Under the pieces are notes generated by a model that saw only the letters and a program-made list of their open reading frames with translations, was not told the DNA's origin and searched no databases. Positions 1 to 7,950 of a stretch of 64,000 nt of DNA are shown here, one piece after another. Every line of letters begins with the position of its first letter. The first letter of the stretch is position 1. The stretch covers positions 51,743 through 115,742 of the forward strand of contig NZ_QXEC01000019.1 in NCBI RefSeq assembly GCF_003583405.1, written 5' to 3'. Source of the DNA: Micromonospora radicis (GTDB lineage Bacteria > Actinomycetota > Actinomycetes > Mycobacteriales > Micromonosporaceae). The position numbers and the translations under genes were made by a program.

Positions 1-102
1 CGGCTGGATCTCTACTACGTGGAGAACTGGTCGCTGGCGGCCGACCTGACGATCCTCTGGAAGACCTTCGGTGCCGTGCTGAACAGCCGCGGCGCGTACT
101 GA
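1..102 (+). CDS. C-terminal end of a polyprenyl-phosphate sugar phosphotransferase (partial)
   Basis: Only the last 33 codons and the TGA are inside the window. They read RLDLYYVENWSLAADL followed by TILWKTFGAVLNSRGAY. The pattern RLxLYYVENWSxxxDLxILxKTxxxVLxxxGAY is the typical C-terminus of WcaJ/CpsE-type exopolysaccharide polyprenyl glycosylphosphotransferases, membrane enzymes that load the first sugar phosphate onto undecaprenyl phosphate. The assignment is from this tail only. The catalytic core and any neighbours are upstream of the window. Confidence 0.7.
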   Translation, partial: RLDLYYVENWSLAADLTILWKTFGAVLNSRGAY

Positions 103-153
103 CGCCCCCGGGACGGTCCCGGCGCGTGCTGAGGCCCGGGCCGGGCGGGCCGG

Positions 154-1281
154 TTACGGCTGCGGGCCGAGCCAGTCCAGGCAGACCACCACGGCGTCGT
201 CGGTCAGGTCGCTGGCGACGAACGCCCGCAGGTCGCCCAGGAGGGAACGGACCGCGTCCAGCGGGCTCATCGGCGCGGTACGGCGCAGCATCCGGTCCAG
301 CGCGGTCTCGCCGTACCGGGTGCTCGGCCCGGTCGCGTCGATCACCCCGTCGCTGATCATGAACAGCCGGTCGCCGCGTTCGAGTTGGATGTGCTGCTCG
401 CGGTAGTGCGTCCCCTCGAACATGCCGAGCGGGAACTGTTCCTCCAACTGCTGCACGCTGACCTCCCCGCCACGCAGCAGGACGAGCCGCGGTGAACCGG
501 CGTCGACGGCGGTGAGCAGCCCGCTGTGCAGGTCGACCTCGATCAGCAGGGTGGCCAGGTGCTGCTCGCCCCGGTGCAGGGCGTAGATCGCCTGGTCGGC
601 CAGCGAGGCCTGGTCGGCCAGCGAGATGCCGGCCCGCCGGGCGTTGCGCAGGGCGCAGGTGGCGAGGGTGGTGAGCATCGACGCGGCGACCCCCTCACCC
701 ATGCCGTTGATCGTGGCCGTCCAGACCCGGTCACCGTCGTCGGACCAGTCGAAGCTGTCACCGCGCACCGCGTACGCCGGTTCCAGCTGCCCGGCCAGGC
801 TGAACGAGGGACGGATCCGGCTGCGGCCGGGCAACTGCTCCCACTGCACCTCGGCGGCGAGGGTCAGGCGACGGCTGCGCCGGGCGGTGCGGTACACGTC
901 GGTGCCCGGGTCGACCGCGGTCAGCTCGTGGGCCAGCGCGGTGCCGATCTCGGCCAGCTCGACCAGTACGCCCTGGTCGGCGACCGGCGTGACCCGGAGC
1001 ACCCCGCGCCGCTCGCCGCGCATGCTGACCGGAAGGTACCCGGTGCGGTCGGCGTACACCGGGCTCTGGTGGTCGAAGCAGCGCCAGGCCGGATGACCCG
1101 GCGTGGTGATCTCCTCCCCGCCGCGCAGCGGCAGCAGCGCCGCGAGCCGGTAGTCGACCTGGAAGAGCTCGGCGTCGGTGATGCCGTACCCCCGGGCGAG
1201 CAACGGGCCGAGCCGATCCAGCAGGAGGTCTGCGGGCGCCGCGGTAAGGCTGGCTCGGGCCCGGTCGACCGGCTCGCTCAT
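154..1281 (-). CDS. SpoIIE/PP2C-family serine phosphatase with N-terminal sensor-like region
   Basis: 375 aa. The N-terminal half (about 1-160) looks like a GAF-type sensor; the C-terminal half (about 165-370) is a SpoIIE/RsbU-type PP2C phosphatase domain. Visible motifs are GDSFDW (first metal-binding Asp), MISDGV and DLTDDAVVV. Such enzymes dephosphorylate anti-anti-sigma factors in partner-switching pathways. Oddity: the usual D-x-x-G-x-G metal-ligand motif reads TINGMGEG, with Asn in place of Asp, so activity may be altered. A near-perfect 18-bp direct repeat encodes the doubled LADQAS around 590-625. The start is ATG with AGGAGAAGC just upstream, divergent from the MarR gene. Confidence 0.8.
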   Translation of the reverse strand: MSEPVDRARASLTAAPADLLLDRLGPLLARGYGITDAELFQVDYRLAALLPLRGGEEITTPGHPAWRCFDHQSPVYADRTGYLPVSMRGERRGVLRVTPVADQGVLVELAEIGTALAHELTAVDPGTDVYRTARRSRRLTLAAEVQWEQLPGRSRIRPSFSLAGQLEPAYAVRGDSFDWSDDGDRVWTATINGMGEGVAASMLTTLATCALRNARRAGISLADQASLADQAIYALHRGEQHLATLLIEVDLHSGLLTAVDAGSPRLVLLRGGEVSVQQLEEQFPLGMFEGTHYREQHIQLERGDRLFMISDGVIDATGPSTRYGETALDRMLRRTAPMSPLDAVRSLLGDLRAFVASDLTDDAVVVCLDWLGPQP

Positions 1282-1340
1282 GGCTTCTCCTTGATCACAA
1301 GCCCATTCACCGACAGAATCGGAGTACGCTCAGCCCCACC

Positions 1341-1925
1341 ATGGCGGAACTGCACGGTCCACCCGGACCCGAGATGAGTATGGCTGCCCAGCTGGATGTC
1401 GCGGCGGGCGCCCTGCTGACTGTCTGGGACGGTGCCCGGGAACGGACGGCGAACCGGATCTCCACCGCCCAGCTTCGGGCGGTCATGCTCGTGGAACGGC
1501 AGGACGGGATCAACCTGCGCAGGCTGGCCAGCGGGCTGGACATGCTGCTCTCCTCGGCCAGCCGACTCTGTGACCGGCTGGTCGCCGCCGGCATGCTGGA
1601 GCGGGAGCCCGGGCGGGCCGACCGGCGGGAGATCTCGCTGCACCTGACCGCCGAGGCCCGCCGGCTCCTCGACGAGCTGCGCGAGGACCGCCGGCAGCGG
1701 CTGGCCGAGATCCTCGCCGACATGACACCCGAGGCACGTGCGGCGCTCCTGCACGGCCTGCAGGAGTTCGACGAGGCGGCCCGGGAGCGTCTGGTCCGGC
1801 CGGTGTCGCCGTTGGTGCCGCAGGCCGACCAGCCCGAGGCGGAACAGCTGCCCGAGTCCCGCGCCGGTGGCGACGCGCCGCGGGCCTGGCCGGCGGGGGA
1901 GTCCGCGGTCTTCCGGACGGCCTGA
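1341..1925 (+). CDS. MarR-family transcriptional regulator
   Basis: 194 aa. The winged-helix region shows ISTAQLRAVMLVE, then LRRLASGLDMLLSSASRLCDRLVAAGML (the recognition-helix segment) and the wing EREPGRADRREISLHLT, followed by the long dimerisation helix RRLLDELREDRRQRL. This is a typical MarR layout. The C-terminal ~45 residues are an extension with no recognised fold. It is divergent from the PP2C gene, sharing a ~60-bp spacer with a TACGCT hexamer at 1325-1330, so it may control that gene, itself or both. The ligand is unknown. ATG codons at 1374 and 1380 are alternative starts. Confidence 0.8.
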   Translation: MAELHGPPGPEMSMAAQLDVAAGALLTVWDGARERTANRISTAQLRAVMLVERQDGINLRRLASGLDMLLSSASRLCDRLVAAGMLEREPGRADRREISLHLTAEARRLLDELREDRRQRLAEILADMTPEARAALLHGLQEFDEAARERLVRPVSPLVPQADQPEAEQLPESRAGGDAPRAWPAGESAVFRTA

Positions 1926-1934
1926 CCTGATGGT

Positions 1935-1961
1935 CCGCCGCCCCGCGGCGACCGGCGGCGG
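1935..1961. terminator. Hairpin between convergent marR and PP2C genes
   Basis: CCGCCGCC (1935-1942) pairs with GGCGGCGG (1954-1961) across an 11-nt loop. It lies exactly between the two convergent stop codons, so it could end transcription from both sides. There is no U-tract, which is usual in this kind of genome. Confidence 0.45.
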
Positions 1962-1962
1962 T

Positions 1963-3549
1963 TCAGCGGGGCTCGGCCGATGCCATCGCCAGCATCGCCA
2001 CGTCGTCGTGTCGCTGCTCACCGCACCAGTCGTCGATCAGGCCGAGCACCCGGTCGACCAACGCGGCCGGGGGCAGCCCGGCGGCGGCGGTGAGCGCCTG
2101 GCGCAACCGTCGCTCACCGAACATCTCCGTCCCGTCCGGCCCACCCCGGGCCTCGGTCACCCCGTCGGTGTGGGCGAGCAGTACCGCACCGGGCGGCAGC
2201 CGTAGCGCGACGTCGACGAAGCGGGCATCGGGCAGGGCGCCCACCGGCATGCCGTCCACCGGTATCGAGGCGACCGTGCCGTCACCACCGACCACCAGGG
2301 GTGGCGGATGTCCACCGCCGGCCACCCGGACCCGCAGCCCGCCGTCGGGTTCGCGGTGCAGCGAACCCAGCAGCAGAGTGGTGAACTGGCCCCGCCGGGC
2401 GGCCCCGGGCAGGTCGAGCAGGGCCTGGTCGAGCAGCCGCAGCAACTCCAGCGGCTGCTGTTCGACCAGCCGTAGGGTCTGCAACGACTGGCGGACCCGG
2501 CCGGTGAGCACCGCCGCGCCGACGCCCTTGCCGGAGACGTCGCCGAGCGCGAAGAGCGCACCGCCGTCGGTCGGCAGCACGTCGTAGAAGTCCCCGCCGA
2601 TCCGCAGTGTGTCGCCGGCCGCCCGGTAACCACCGGCGATCGCCATCCCGGGCAGCCGGGGCAGCTTCGGCGGCAACAAGCTGTTCTGCAGCACCCGGGC
2701 CAGGTGGGCCTGTTCGTCGTACAGCTCCGCCATGGTCAGGGCGGCACCGGACCGGGTGGCGTACTCGCGGACCAGGTCGACGTCGCGCGGCGCGAAGCCG
2801 CCCCGCTCGCCCCGGCGGAGCAGGACCAGCGCACCGGCGGTGCGGCCGGCGCCCGGCATCGGACTGACCAGCAGCGTCGCGTCCGGGCCGAAGTCCGGCG
2901 GGATGACCGGGTGCAGCTCCGACCGCGCTGCGGCCGACCACGGTCGAGGGGCGGTGAACTGGCCGTCGAGCGCCTCGTCGAGCCCCGGTACGGCGGCGGT
3001 GAGGCGCCAGTCGGTCACCCCGAACGCCGGCTCGGGTCCGGTGCTGGCGTACCGGACCCAGTGCGGCCGGTGCTCGGCGGGCACCGTCGGCAGGTGCACC
3101 ACCAAAGCCAGGTCGGCCAGCTGCGGCACGGGCAGCATGGCGGTGGCCCGCAGGGCCTGATCGCGGTGCAGCGCCATGCCGAGGCGGCGGCCGGCGTCCG
3201 CCAGGAAGGCGGTACGCCGACGCTCGGCCAGCAGCGCCTCGACGTGGACGTGTTCGTCGGTGACGTCGCGTATGTACCAGGCGGACCGGCCGCCGGCCAA
3301 CGCGTGGCGTACCCCGCGTAGTCGCCGGCAGTGGTGCTCGTCGTCGAACCCCGCCGCGTCGTCGGCGACCGCGGACGCCAGGGCCGGCACCGCGCAGGTG
3401 GCCAGGTCGGTGCCGGGTACGAGTTCCGGGAGCAGGGTCCGGGCTGCCGCGTTGACCAGGCTGACCACCCCGGATCCGTCGGTGGTCAGCACCGCCTCGG
3501 CGAGCCCGTCGAGGAGTTCCCGGGCCAGGTCGTCGGCGGTTGGCGGCAT
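1963..3549 (-). CDS. SpoIIE/PP2C-family phosphatase with PAS and GAF domains
   Basis: 528 aa from ATG 3549. The order is a PAS-like region (about 5-120; LLDGLAEAVLTTDGSG), a GAF-like region (about 135-300) and a PP2C SpoIIE domain (about 320-525). The phosphatase motifs are complete: GGDFYDV, GDVSGKGVGAAVL, AHTDGVTEA and DDVAMLAM. It is probably a partner-switching phosphatase that senses a small molecule or redox cue and acts on an anti-sigma antagonist. The reading frame stays open far upstream, but that part overlaps the ROK gene; a GTG at 3627 is the only reasonable alternative start. There is no clear Shine-Dalgarno for the ATG. Confidence 0.85.
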   Translation of the reverse strand: MPPTADDLARELLDGLAEAVLTTDGSGVVSLVNAAARTLLPELVPGTDLATCAVPALASAVADDAAGFDDEHHCRRLRGVRHALAGGRSAWYIRDVTDEHVHVEALLAERRRTAFLADAGRRLGMALHRDQALRATAMLPVPQLADLALVVHLPTVPAEHRPHWVRYASTGPEPAFGVTDWRLTAAVPGLDEALDGQFTAPRPWSAAARSELHPVIPPDFGPDATLLVSPMPGAGRTAGALVLLRRGERGGFAPRDVDLVREYATRSGAALTMAELYDEQAHLARVLQNSLLPPKLPRLPGMAIAGGYRAAGDTLRIGGDFYDVLPTDGGALFALGDVSGKGVGAAVLTGRVRQSLQTLRLVEQQPLELLRLLDQALLDLPGAARRGQFTTLLLGSLHREPDGGLRVRVAGGGHPPPLVVGGDGTVASIPVDGMPVGALPDARFVDVALRLPPGAVLLAHTDGVTEARGGPDGTEMFGERRLRQALTAAAGLPPAALVDRVLGLIDDWCGEQRHDDVAMLAMASAEPR

Positions 3550-3787
3550 CGCTCGCGGGGACCGGTCGCGGCTGGTTTCCCTGCTGTCGGCGCAGCCGTC
3601 GACGTGGCCGTCGTGGGTGCTGGTCACCGGCGGTCGCCGGGCGTCCTGCACTGCCGACCGGTGCGCATGACGGTGCTGGACTCCTCGTCGTCGGGTGATT
3701 GCCTTCGGGCAAGCGTACCGAGGTGTCTCGGCCGTCGTCCGCTGGGCGCGGGGCCGCCCGGGGCCCTCGCCCTGCGCCATCGGTCGG

Positions 3788-5020
3788 TTACAGCCGGGAC
3801 AGCCAGCCGGCCGGGCGGGCGATGATCCGGCGGACCACGGACCCGGCGGCACCCACCGCGGCGGCGGTGGCGCCGAGGGTCGCCGGACGGACGGTGACCG
3901 GCGCCCACGCCGCGGTGAGCACCCGACGCTCGATCTCGGCGAGCATCTGCGGCCGGAGCCAGGGGGTGAGCGCGGCGTAACCCCCGCCGAGCACCACGGT
4001 GTCGAGATCCAGCAGGTTGACCACGCTGGCCACGGTGACGCCGAGTGCGGTGCCGGCCTCGCGCAGGGCCCGCCGTACGGTCGCCTCGCCGTCCCCGGCC
4101 AACTCGGCGAGCCGGGTGGGTGCGGTGTCGGCCGGCAGGTCGGCGCCGGCCAGCCCCGCGGCGGAGAGGATCGCCTCCTGTCCGGCGTACTGCTCCAGGC
4201 AGCCCCGGCCGCCGCACCGGCAGGGCGGCCCGTCCGGCCGGACCGGGATGTGGCCGATCTCCCCGCTCCAGCCCCGCGCGCCCCGGTAGAGGGCGCCGTC
4301 GAGCACGATTCCGGCGCCGATGCCGACCTCGCCGGAGATGTGCAGGAAACTGCCCGGCCCGGCACCGGCGTGTAGTTCGCCCAGTGCGGCGAGGTTGGCC
4401 TCGTTGTCCACCACCAGGGCCGGCACCCCGTCGACCGTCTCGGTCAGCGGCGGATGGCCGGCCAGCAGCTGCGGCACCGGTACGTCGCGCCAGCCCAGGT
4501 TCGGTGCGAGGCGGACCCGGCCGGCGTCGTCGACCAGCCCCGGTACGCCCAGGGCGGCACCGGCCAGGGTGAGGCCCTCGGCGTCGGCGGCGGCGCGGGC
4601 GGTGGCGGCGATCGAGGCCAGCCGGCCGAGCGCGTCGGTGGGGGAGACCGGCCGCAGGTCGGCGCGGTGCACCGCGTGGTGCCGGACGGTGCCGGCGAGG
4701 TCGACGACGCAGGCGGCCAGGTAGTCGACGTTGACCTCCAGCCCGAGCCCGGCCGGGCCGTCACCGGCGAGCACCAGGCCCCGGGCCGGTCGGCCGGCTC
4801 CGGCGCGCGGTGTCGGCTCCGCCTCGGTGACCAGGCGGCCGGCGACGAGGTCCTCGACCACGGCCGAGACGGTGGCTCGGGTCAGGCCGGTCTCGGCGGC
4901 CAGCGCGGCCCGCGAGGGCGGGCGGTCGGCGGCGGCGATCCGGCCGAGCACGAGGGCGAGGTTCAGCTCGCGCAGACTGCCCTGCCGGACCGCGCCCGCG
5001 GGGGCGGCGGTCGGGTTCAC
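3788..5020 (-). CDS. xylR: ROK-family transcriptional regulator, likely XylR-type repressor
   Basis: About 410 aa. N-terminal winged helix (AALAAETGLTRATVSAVVEDL), then a ROK sugar-kinase-like domain with LGVPGLVD, the GEIGHI segment and the zinc-binding signature CRCGGRGCLEQY. It is divergent from xylA and in actinomycetes such proteins repress xylAB until xylose is present. I chose GTG 5020 because the alternative ATG at 5047 would put the coding start inside the xylA -10 element and has no RBS; GTG 5020 has AAGGG directly next to it, so neither start is fully convincing. Role by family and position, not tested. Confidence 0.85.
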   Translation of the reverse strand: MNPTAAPAGAVRQGSLRELNLALVLGRIAAADRPPSRAALAAETGLTRATVSAVVEDLVAGRLVTEAEPTPRAGAGRPARGLVLAGDGPAGLGLEVNVDYLAACVVDLAGTVRHHAVHRADLRPVSPTDALGRLASIAATARAAADAEGLTLAGAALGVPGLVDDAGRVRLAPNLGWRDVPVPQLLAGHPPLTETVDGVPALVVDNEANLAALGELHAGAGPGSFLHISGEVGIGAGIVLDGALYRGARGWSGEIGHIPVRPDGPPCRCGGRGCLEQYAGQEAILSAAGLAGADLPADTAPTRLAELAGDGEATVRRALREAGTALGVTVASVVNLLDLDTVVLGGGYAALTPWLRPQMLAEIERRVLTAAWAPVTVRPATLGATAAAVGAAGSVVRRIIARPAGWLSRL

Positions 5021-5023
5021 CCC

Positions 5024-5052
5024 TTGACAGTGCCACACGGTGGTCATTTAAT
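5024..5052 (+). promoter_or_regulatory. xylA promoter, near-consensus
   Basis: TTGACA at 5024-5029, a 17-nt spacer and TTTAAT at 5047-5052, one base from the housekeeping consensus. It is unusually AT-rich for this genome and sits 45 nt before the xylA start. Confidence 0.7.
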
Positions 5053-5069
5053 TCAACCACTGAACAAAT
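5046..5069. promoter_or_regulatory. Candidate ROK/XylR operator on the xylA -10
   Basis: An imperfect inverted repeat, ATTTAATTCA-acca-CTGAACAAAT, with TTCA/TGAA cores separated by five bases. It covers the -10 and the likely transcription start of xylA. AT-rich palindromes of this sort are usual ROK repressor sites. The binding is inferred. Confidence 0.5.
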
Positions 5070-5096
5070 AGCGGACGACACCACCGGAGGTCTGCC

Positions 5097-6284
5097 ATGG
5101 CACCCCGTCCCACCCCTGCCGACAAGTTCTCCTTCGGGCTCTGGACGGTCGGCTGGCAGGGCCGAGACCCGTTCGGTCACGCCAGCCGCGCCGCGATCGA
5201 CCCCGTCGAGTCGGTGCACCGGCTCGCCGAACTGGGCGCGTACGGCGTCACCTTCCACGACGACGACCTGGTGCCCTTCGGCGCGGACGCCGCCGCCCGG
5301 GACGCCCAGATCGCCCGGTTCCGCAAGGCCCTCGACGAGACCGGCCTGGTGGTGCCGATGGTCACCACCGACCTCTTCCAGCAGCCCGTCTTCAAGGACG
5401 GCGGCTTCACCAGCAACGACCGTGACGTGCGGCGGTACGCGCTGCGCAAGGTGCTGCGCAACATCGACCTCGCCGCCGAACTGGGCGCGCAGACCTTCGT
5501 CATGTGGGGCGGCCGGGAAGGCTCCGAGTACGACGTCGCCAAGGACGTTCAGGCCGCGCTGGAGCGTTACCGCGAGGCGGTGGACCTGCTCTGCCAGTAC
5601 GTCATCGACCGCGGCTACGACCTGCGCTTCGCCCTGGAGCCCAAGCCGAACGAGCCGCGCGGCGACATCCTGCTGCCCACCGTCGGGCACGCCCTGGCGT
5701 TCATCTCCACCCTCGCCCACCCGGAGCGGGTCGGGCTGAACCCGGAGGTCGGCCACGAGCAGATGGCCGGGCTGAACTTCGCCCACGGCATCGCCCAGGC
5801 GCTCTGGCAGGGCAAGCTGTTCCACATCGACCTCAACGGCCAGCGCGGCGTCAAGTACGACCAGGACCTGGTCTTCGGCCACGGCGACCTGCTCAACGCC
5901 TTCGCCCTGGTCGACCTGCTGGAGAACGGTGGTACGGCCGGTGGCCCCGGCTACGACGGCCCCCGCCACTTCGACTACAAGCCGTCCCGCACCGAGGACA
6001 TCGACGGGGTGTGGGCCTCGGCAGCCGCGAACATGAGCACCTACCTGCTGCTCAAGGAGCGGGTCGCGGCGTTCCGGGCCGACCCGGAGGTGGCCGAGGC
6101 GCTGGCCGCGAGCAAGGTCGCCGAACTGGGTGTACCGACTCTCGGCGAGGGTGAGGGCTACGCCGAGCTGCTCGCCGACACCACCGCGTTCGAGGAGTTC
6201 GACGTCGACGCGGTCGCCGCCAAGGGCTTCGGGTTCGTCCGGCTCAACCAGCTCGCCGTCGAGCACCTGCTCGGCGCGCGCTGA
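5097..6284 (+). CDS. xylA: Xylose isomerase
   Basis: 395 aa, close to the Streptomyces enzymes (about 388). It interconverts D-xylose and D-xylulose (and D-glucose/D-fructose) in the cytoplasm as an Mg/Mn-dependent TIM barrel. Catalytic His54 is in TFHDDDLVPFG; the metal/substrate segment EPKPNEPRGD and the later FHIDLNGQRG and KYDQDLVFGHGD motifs are all present. The start is fixed by CCGGAGG seven bases upstream of ATG. It is the first gene of a two-gene operon with xylB, only 10 nt downstream, driven by the promoter at 5024-5052 and probably repressed by the divergent ROK protein. Confidence 0.97.
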   Translation: MAPRPTPADKFSFGLWTVGWQGRDPFGHASRAAIDPVESVHRLAELGAYGVTFHDDDLVPFGADAAARDAQIARFRKALDETGLVVPMVTTDLFQQPVFKDGGFTSNDRDVRRYALRKVLRNIDLAAELGAQTFVMWGGREGSEYDVAKDVQAALERYREAVDLLCQYVIDRGYDLRFALEPKPNEPRGDILLPTVGHALAFISTLAHPERVGLNPEVGHEQMAGLNFAHGIAQALWQGKLFHIDLNGQRGVKYDQDLVFGHGDLLNAFALVDLLENGGTAGGPGYDGPRHFDYKPSRTEDIDGVWASAAANMSTYLLLKERVAAFRADPEVAEALAASKVAELGVPTLGEGEGYAELLADTTAFEEFDVDAVAAKGFGFVRLNQLAVEHLLGAR

Positions 6285-6294
6285 GGCGGTCGGC

Positions 6295-7743
6295 ATGCCG
6301 CTCGTCGCCGGGGTGGACTCCTCCACCCAGTCCTGCAAGGTGGTCGTCCGGGACGCGGAGACCGGTGCCCTGGTCCGGCAGGGCCGGGCGCCGCACCCGG
6401 ACGGCACCGAGGTCGACCCGTCGGCCTGGTGGTCCGCCCTTCAGGCGGCCATCGAGGCCGCGGGCGGGCTGGCCGACGTCGCCGCGGTCTCCGTCGCCGG
6501 CCAGCAGCACGGCATGGTCTGCCTGGACGAGGCGGGGCAGGTGATCCGGCCGGCCCTGCTGTGGAACGACACCCGCTCGGCCGACGCCGCCGCGGAACTG
6601 GTGGCGGAGGCCGGCGGCGGGCGGTTCTGGGCCGATGCCGTGGGCAGTGTGCCGGTGGCCAGCTTCACCGTCACCAAACTGCGCTGGCTGGCCCGGCATG
6701 AGCCGGCCAACGCCGACCGGGTGGCCGCGGTGTGCCTGCCACACGACTGGCTGACCTGGCGGCTGGCCGGTGCGCCCGGCCTGGACGCGCTGCGCACCGA
6801 CCGCAGCGACGCCAGCGGCACCGGCTACTGGTCGCCGGCCACCGGCGAGTACCGCTTCGACCTGCTGGAGCAGGCCTTCGGTCGGCGACTGCGGGTGCCG
6901 ACGGTGCTCGGCCCGGCCGAGGCCGCCGGTCACCTCGACCTGACGGCCTTGCCGGGTGCTGGCGCGGTGCCGGGCGCCTCGGGCGGAGCGCTGCTCGGGC
7001 CGGGCGCCGGTGACAACGCCGCCGCCGGATTCGGGGTCGGTGCGCGGCCGGGCGACGTGGTGGTCTCGATCGGCACCTCCGGCACCGTGTTCAGCGTCGC
7101 GGACACCCCGGCGGCCGACCCGAGTGGCATCGTCGCCGGCTTCGCCGACGTGACCGGTCGGTTCCTGCCGCTGGTCTGCACGCTCAACGCGGCCCGGGTG
7201 CTCGACGCCGCGGCCGCGATGCTCGGGGTCGACCTGGACAAGCTGGCCGACCTCGCGCTCTCCGCGCCGGCCGGGGCGGACGGGCTGGTCCTGGTGCCGT
7301 ACCTGGAGGGTGAGCGCACCCCGAACCTGCCGCTGGCCACCGGGGCGGTGCACGGGCTGACCCTGGGCACCTCGACCCCGGCGCACCTCGCCCGGGCCGC
7401 CGTCGAGGGCATGCTCTGCGCCCTCGCCGACGGGCTCGACGCGTTGGCCGCCCACGGTGCGGTGGTGCGTCGGGTGATCCTGGTCGGCGGCGGGGCCCGC
7501 TCCGCGGCCGTACGCCGGATCGCGGCGCAGGTCTTCGGCTGCCCGGTGGTCGTCCCGCCGCCCGGCGAGTACGTCGCCGACGGCGCCGCCCGCCAGGCCG
7601 CCTGGTTGGCGTTGGGCGGGGCCGAGCCGCCGTCCTGGACGCCGGCCGGCACCGAGGAACACCCGGCCGAACCGGTTCCCGCCATCCGGGAGCGTTACGC
7701 CCAGGCCCGGGAGCGCCACCTGGACCGGCTGCCCCAGAGCTGA
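6295..7743 (+). CDS. xylB: Xylulokinase
   Basis: 482 aa FGGY-family sugar kinase that phosphorylates D-xylulose to xylulose-5-phosphate, completing entry of xylose into the pentose phosphate pathway. N-terminal GVDSSTQSCKVVV phosphate loop, VAGQQHGMV, LLWNDTRS, GAGDNAAAGFG and the C-terminal ILVGGGARS motif are visible. ATG 6295 lies 10 nt after the xylA stop with GGCGGTCGGC upstream; longer in-frame starts would lie inside xylA. It is translated from the xylA message. Confidence 0.95.
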   Translation: MPLVAGVDSSTQSCKVVVRDAETGALVRQGRAPHPDGTEVDPSAWWSALQAAIEAAGGLADVAAVSVAGQQHGMVCLDEAGQVIRPALLWNDTRSADAAAELVAEAGGGRFWADAVGSVPVASFTVTKLRWLARHEPANADRVAAVCLPHDWLTWRLAGAPGLDALRTDRSDASGTGYWSPATGEYRFDLLEQAFGRRLRVPTVLGPAEAAGHLDLTALPGAGAVPGASGGALLGPGAGDNAAAGFGVGARPGDVVVSIGTSGTVFSVADTPAADPSGIVAGFADVTGRFLPLVCTLNAARVLDAAAAMLGVDLDKLADLALSAPAGADGLVLVPYLEGERTPNLPLATGAVHGLTLGTSTPAHLARAAVEGMLCALADGLDALAAHGAVVRRVILVGGGARSAAVRRIAAQVFGCPVVVPPPGEYVADGAARQAAWLALGGAEPPSWTPAGTEEHPAEPVPAIRERYAQARERHLDRLPQS

Positions 7744-7813
7744 TCAACTTCGGTTCCGGGTCGCCACGTGCTGCGCTAGAGCTGGTGGTGCGGCGGGCGG
7801 TGGCACTTCGTGT

Positions 7814-7867
7814 GGTGGTCGTGATTGCACACCGAAATATTTATTTCAGTGTGCAATCACGACCACC
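7814..7867. repeat. 54-bp near-perfect palindrome, member of a GTGATT..GAAAT family
   Basis: The left arm 7814-7839 and right arm 7842-7867 are 26 bp each with one mismatch and a 2-nt loop. The core GTGATTGCACACCGAAATA is far more AT-rich than its surroundings. It lies between xylB and the MFS gene. A second element with the same core design is at 44792-44831. It could be a terminator, a protein-binding site or a small dispersed repeat. Confidence 0.75.
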
Positions 7868-7950
7868 CGAGGTATTGCTTCTGGCCCCGCCTCGGTTGCG
7901 GTAGGTGACCCGGTGATCGGCGCGAATGCCGGCCCTGGTTGGCTGCCCGC

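Noticed and set aside
126..1377. Long plus-strand frames opposite the PP2C gene
   Set aside because: They are antisense shadows; the minus-strand frame shows conserved phosphatase motifs and an RBS, while these give low-complexity Arg/Gly-rich peptides.
4761..6407. 548-residue minus-strand frame opposite xylA
   Set aside because: The plus strand encodes a textbook xylose isomerase; the antisense frame has no family motifs and stays open because of high GC.
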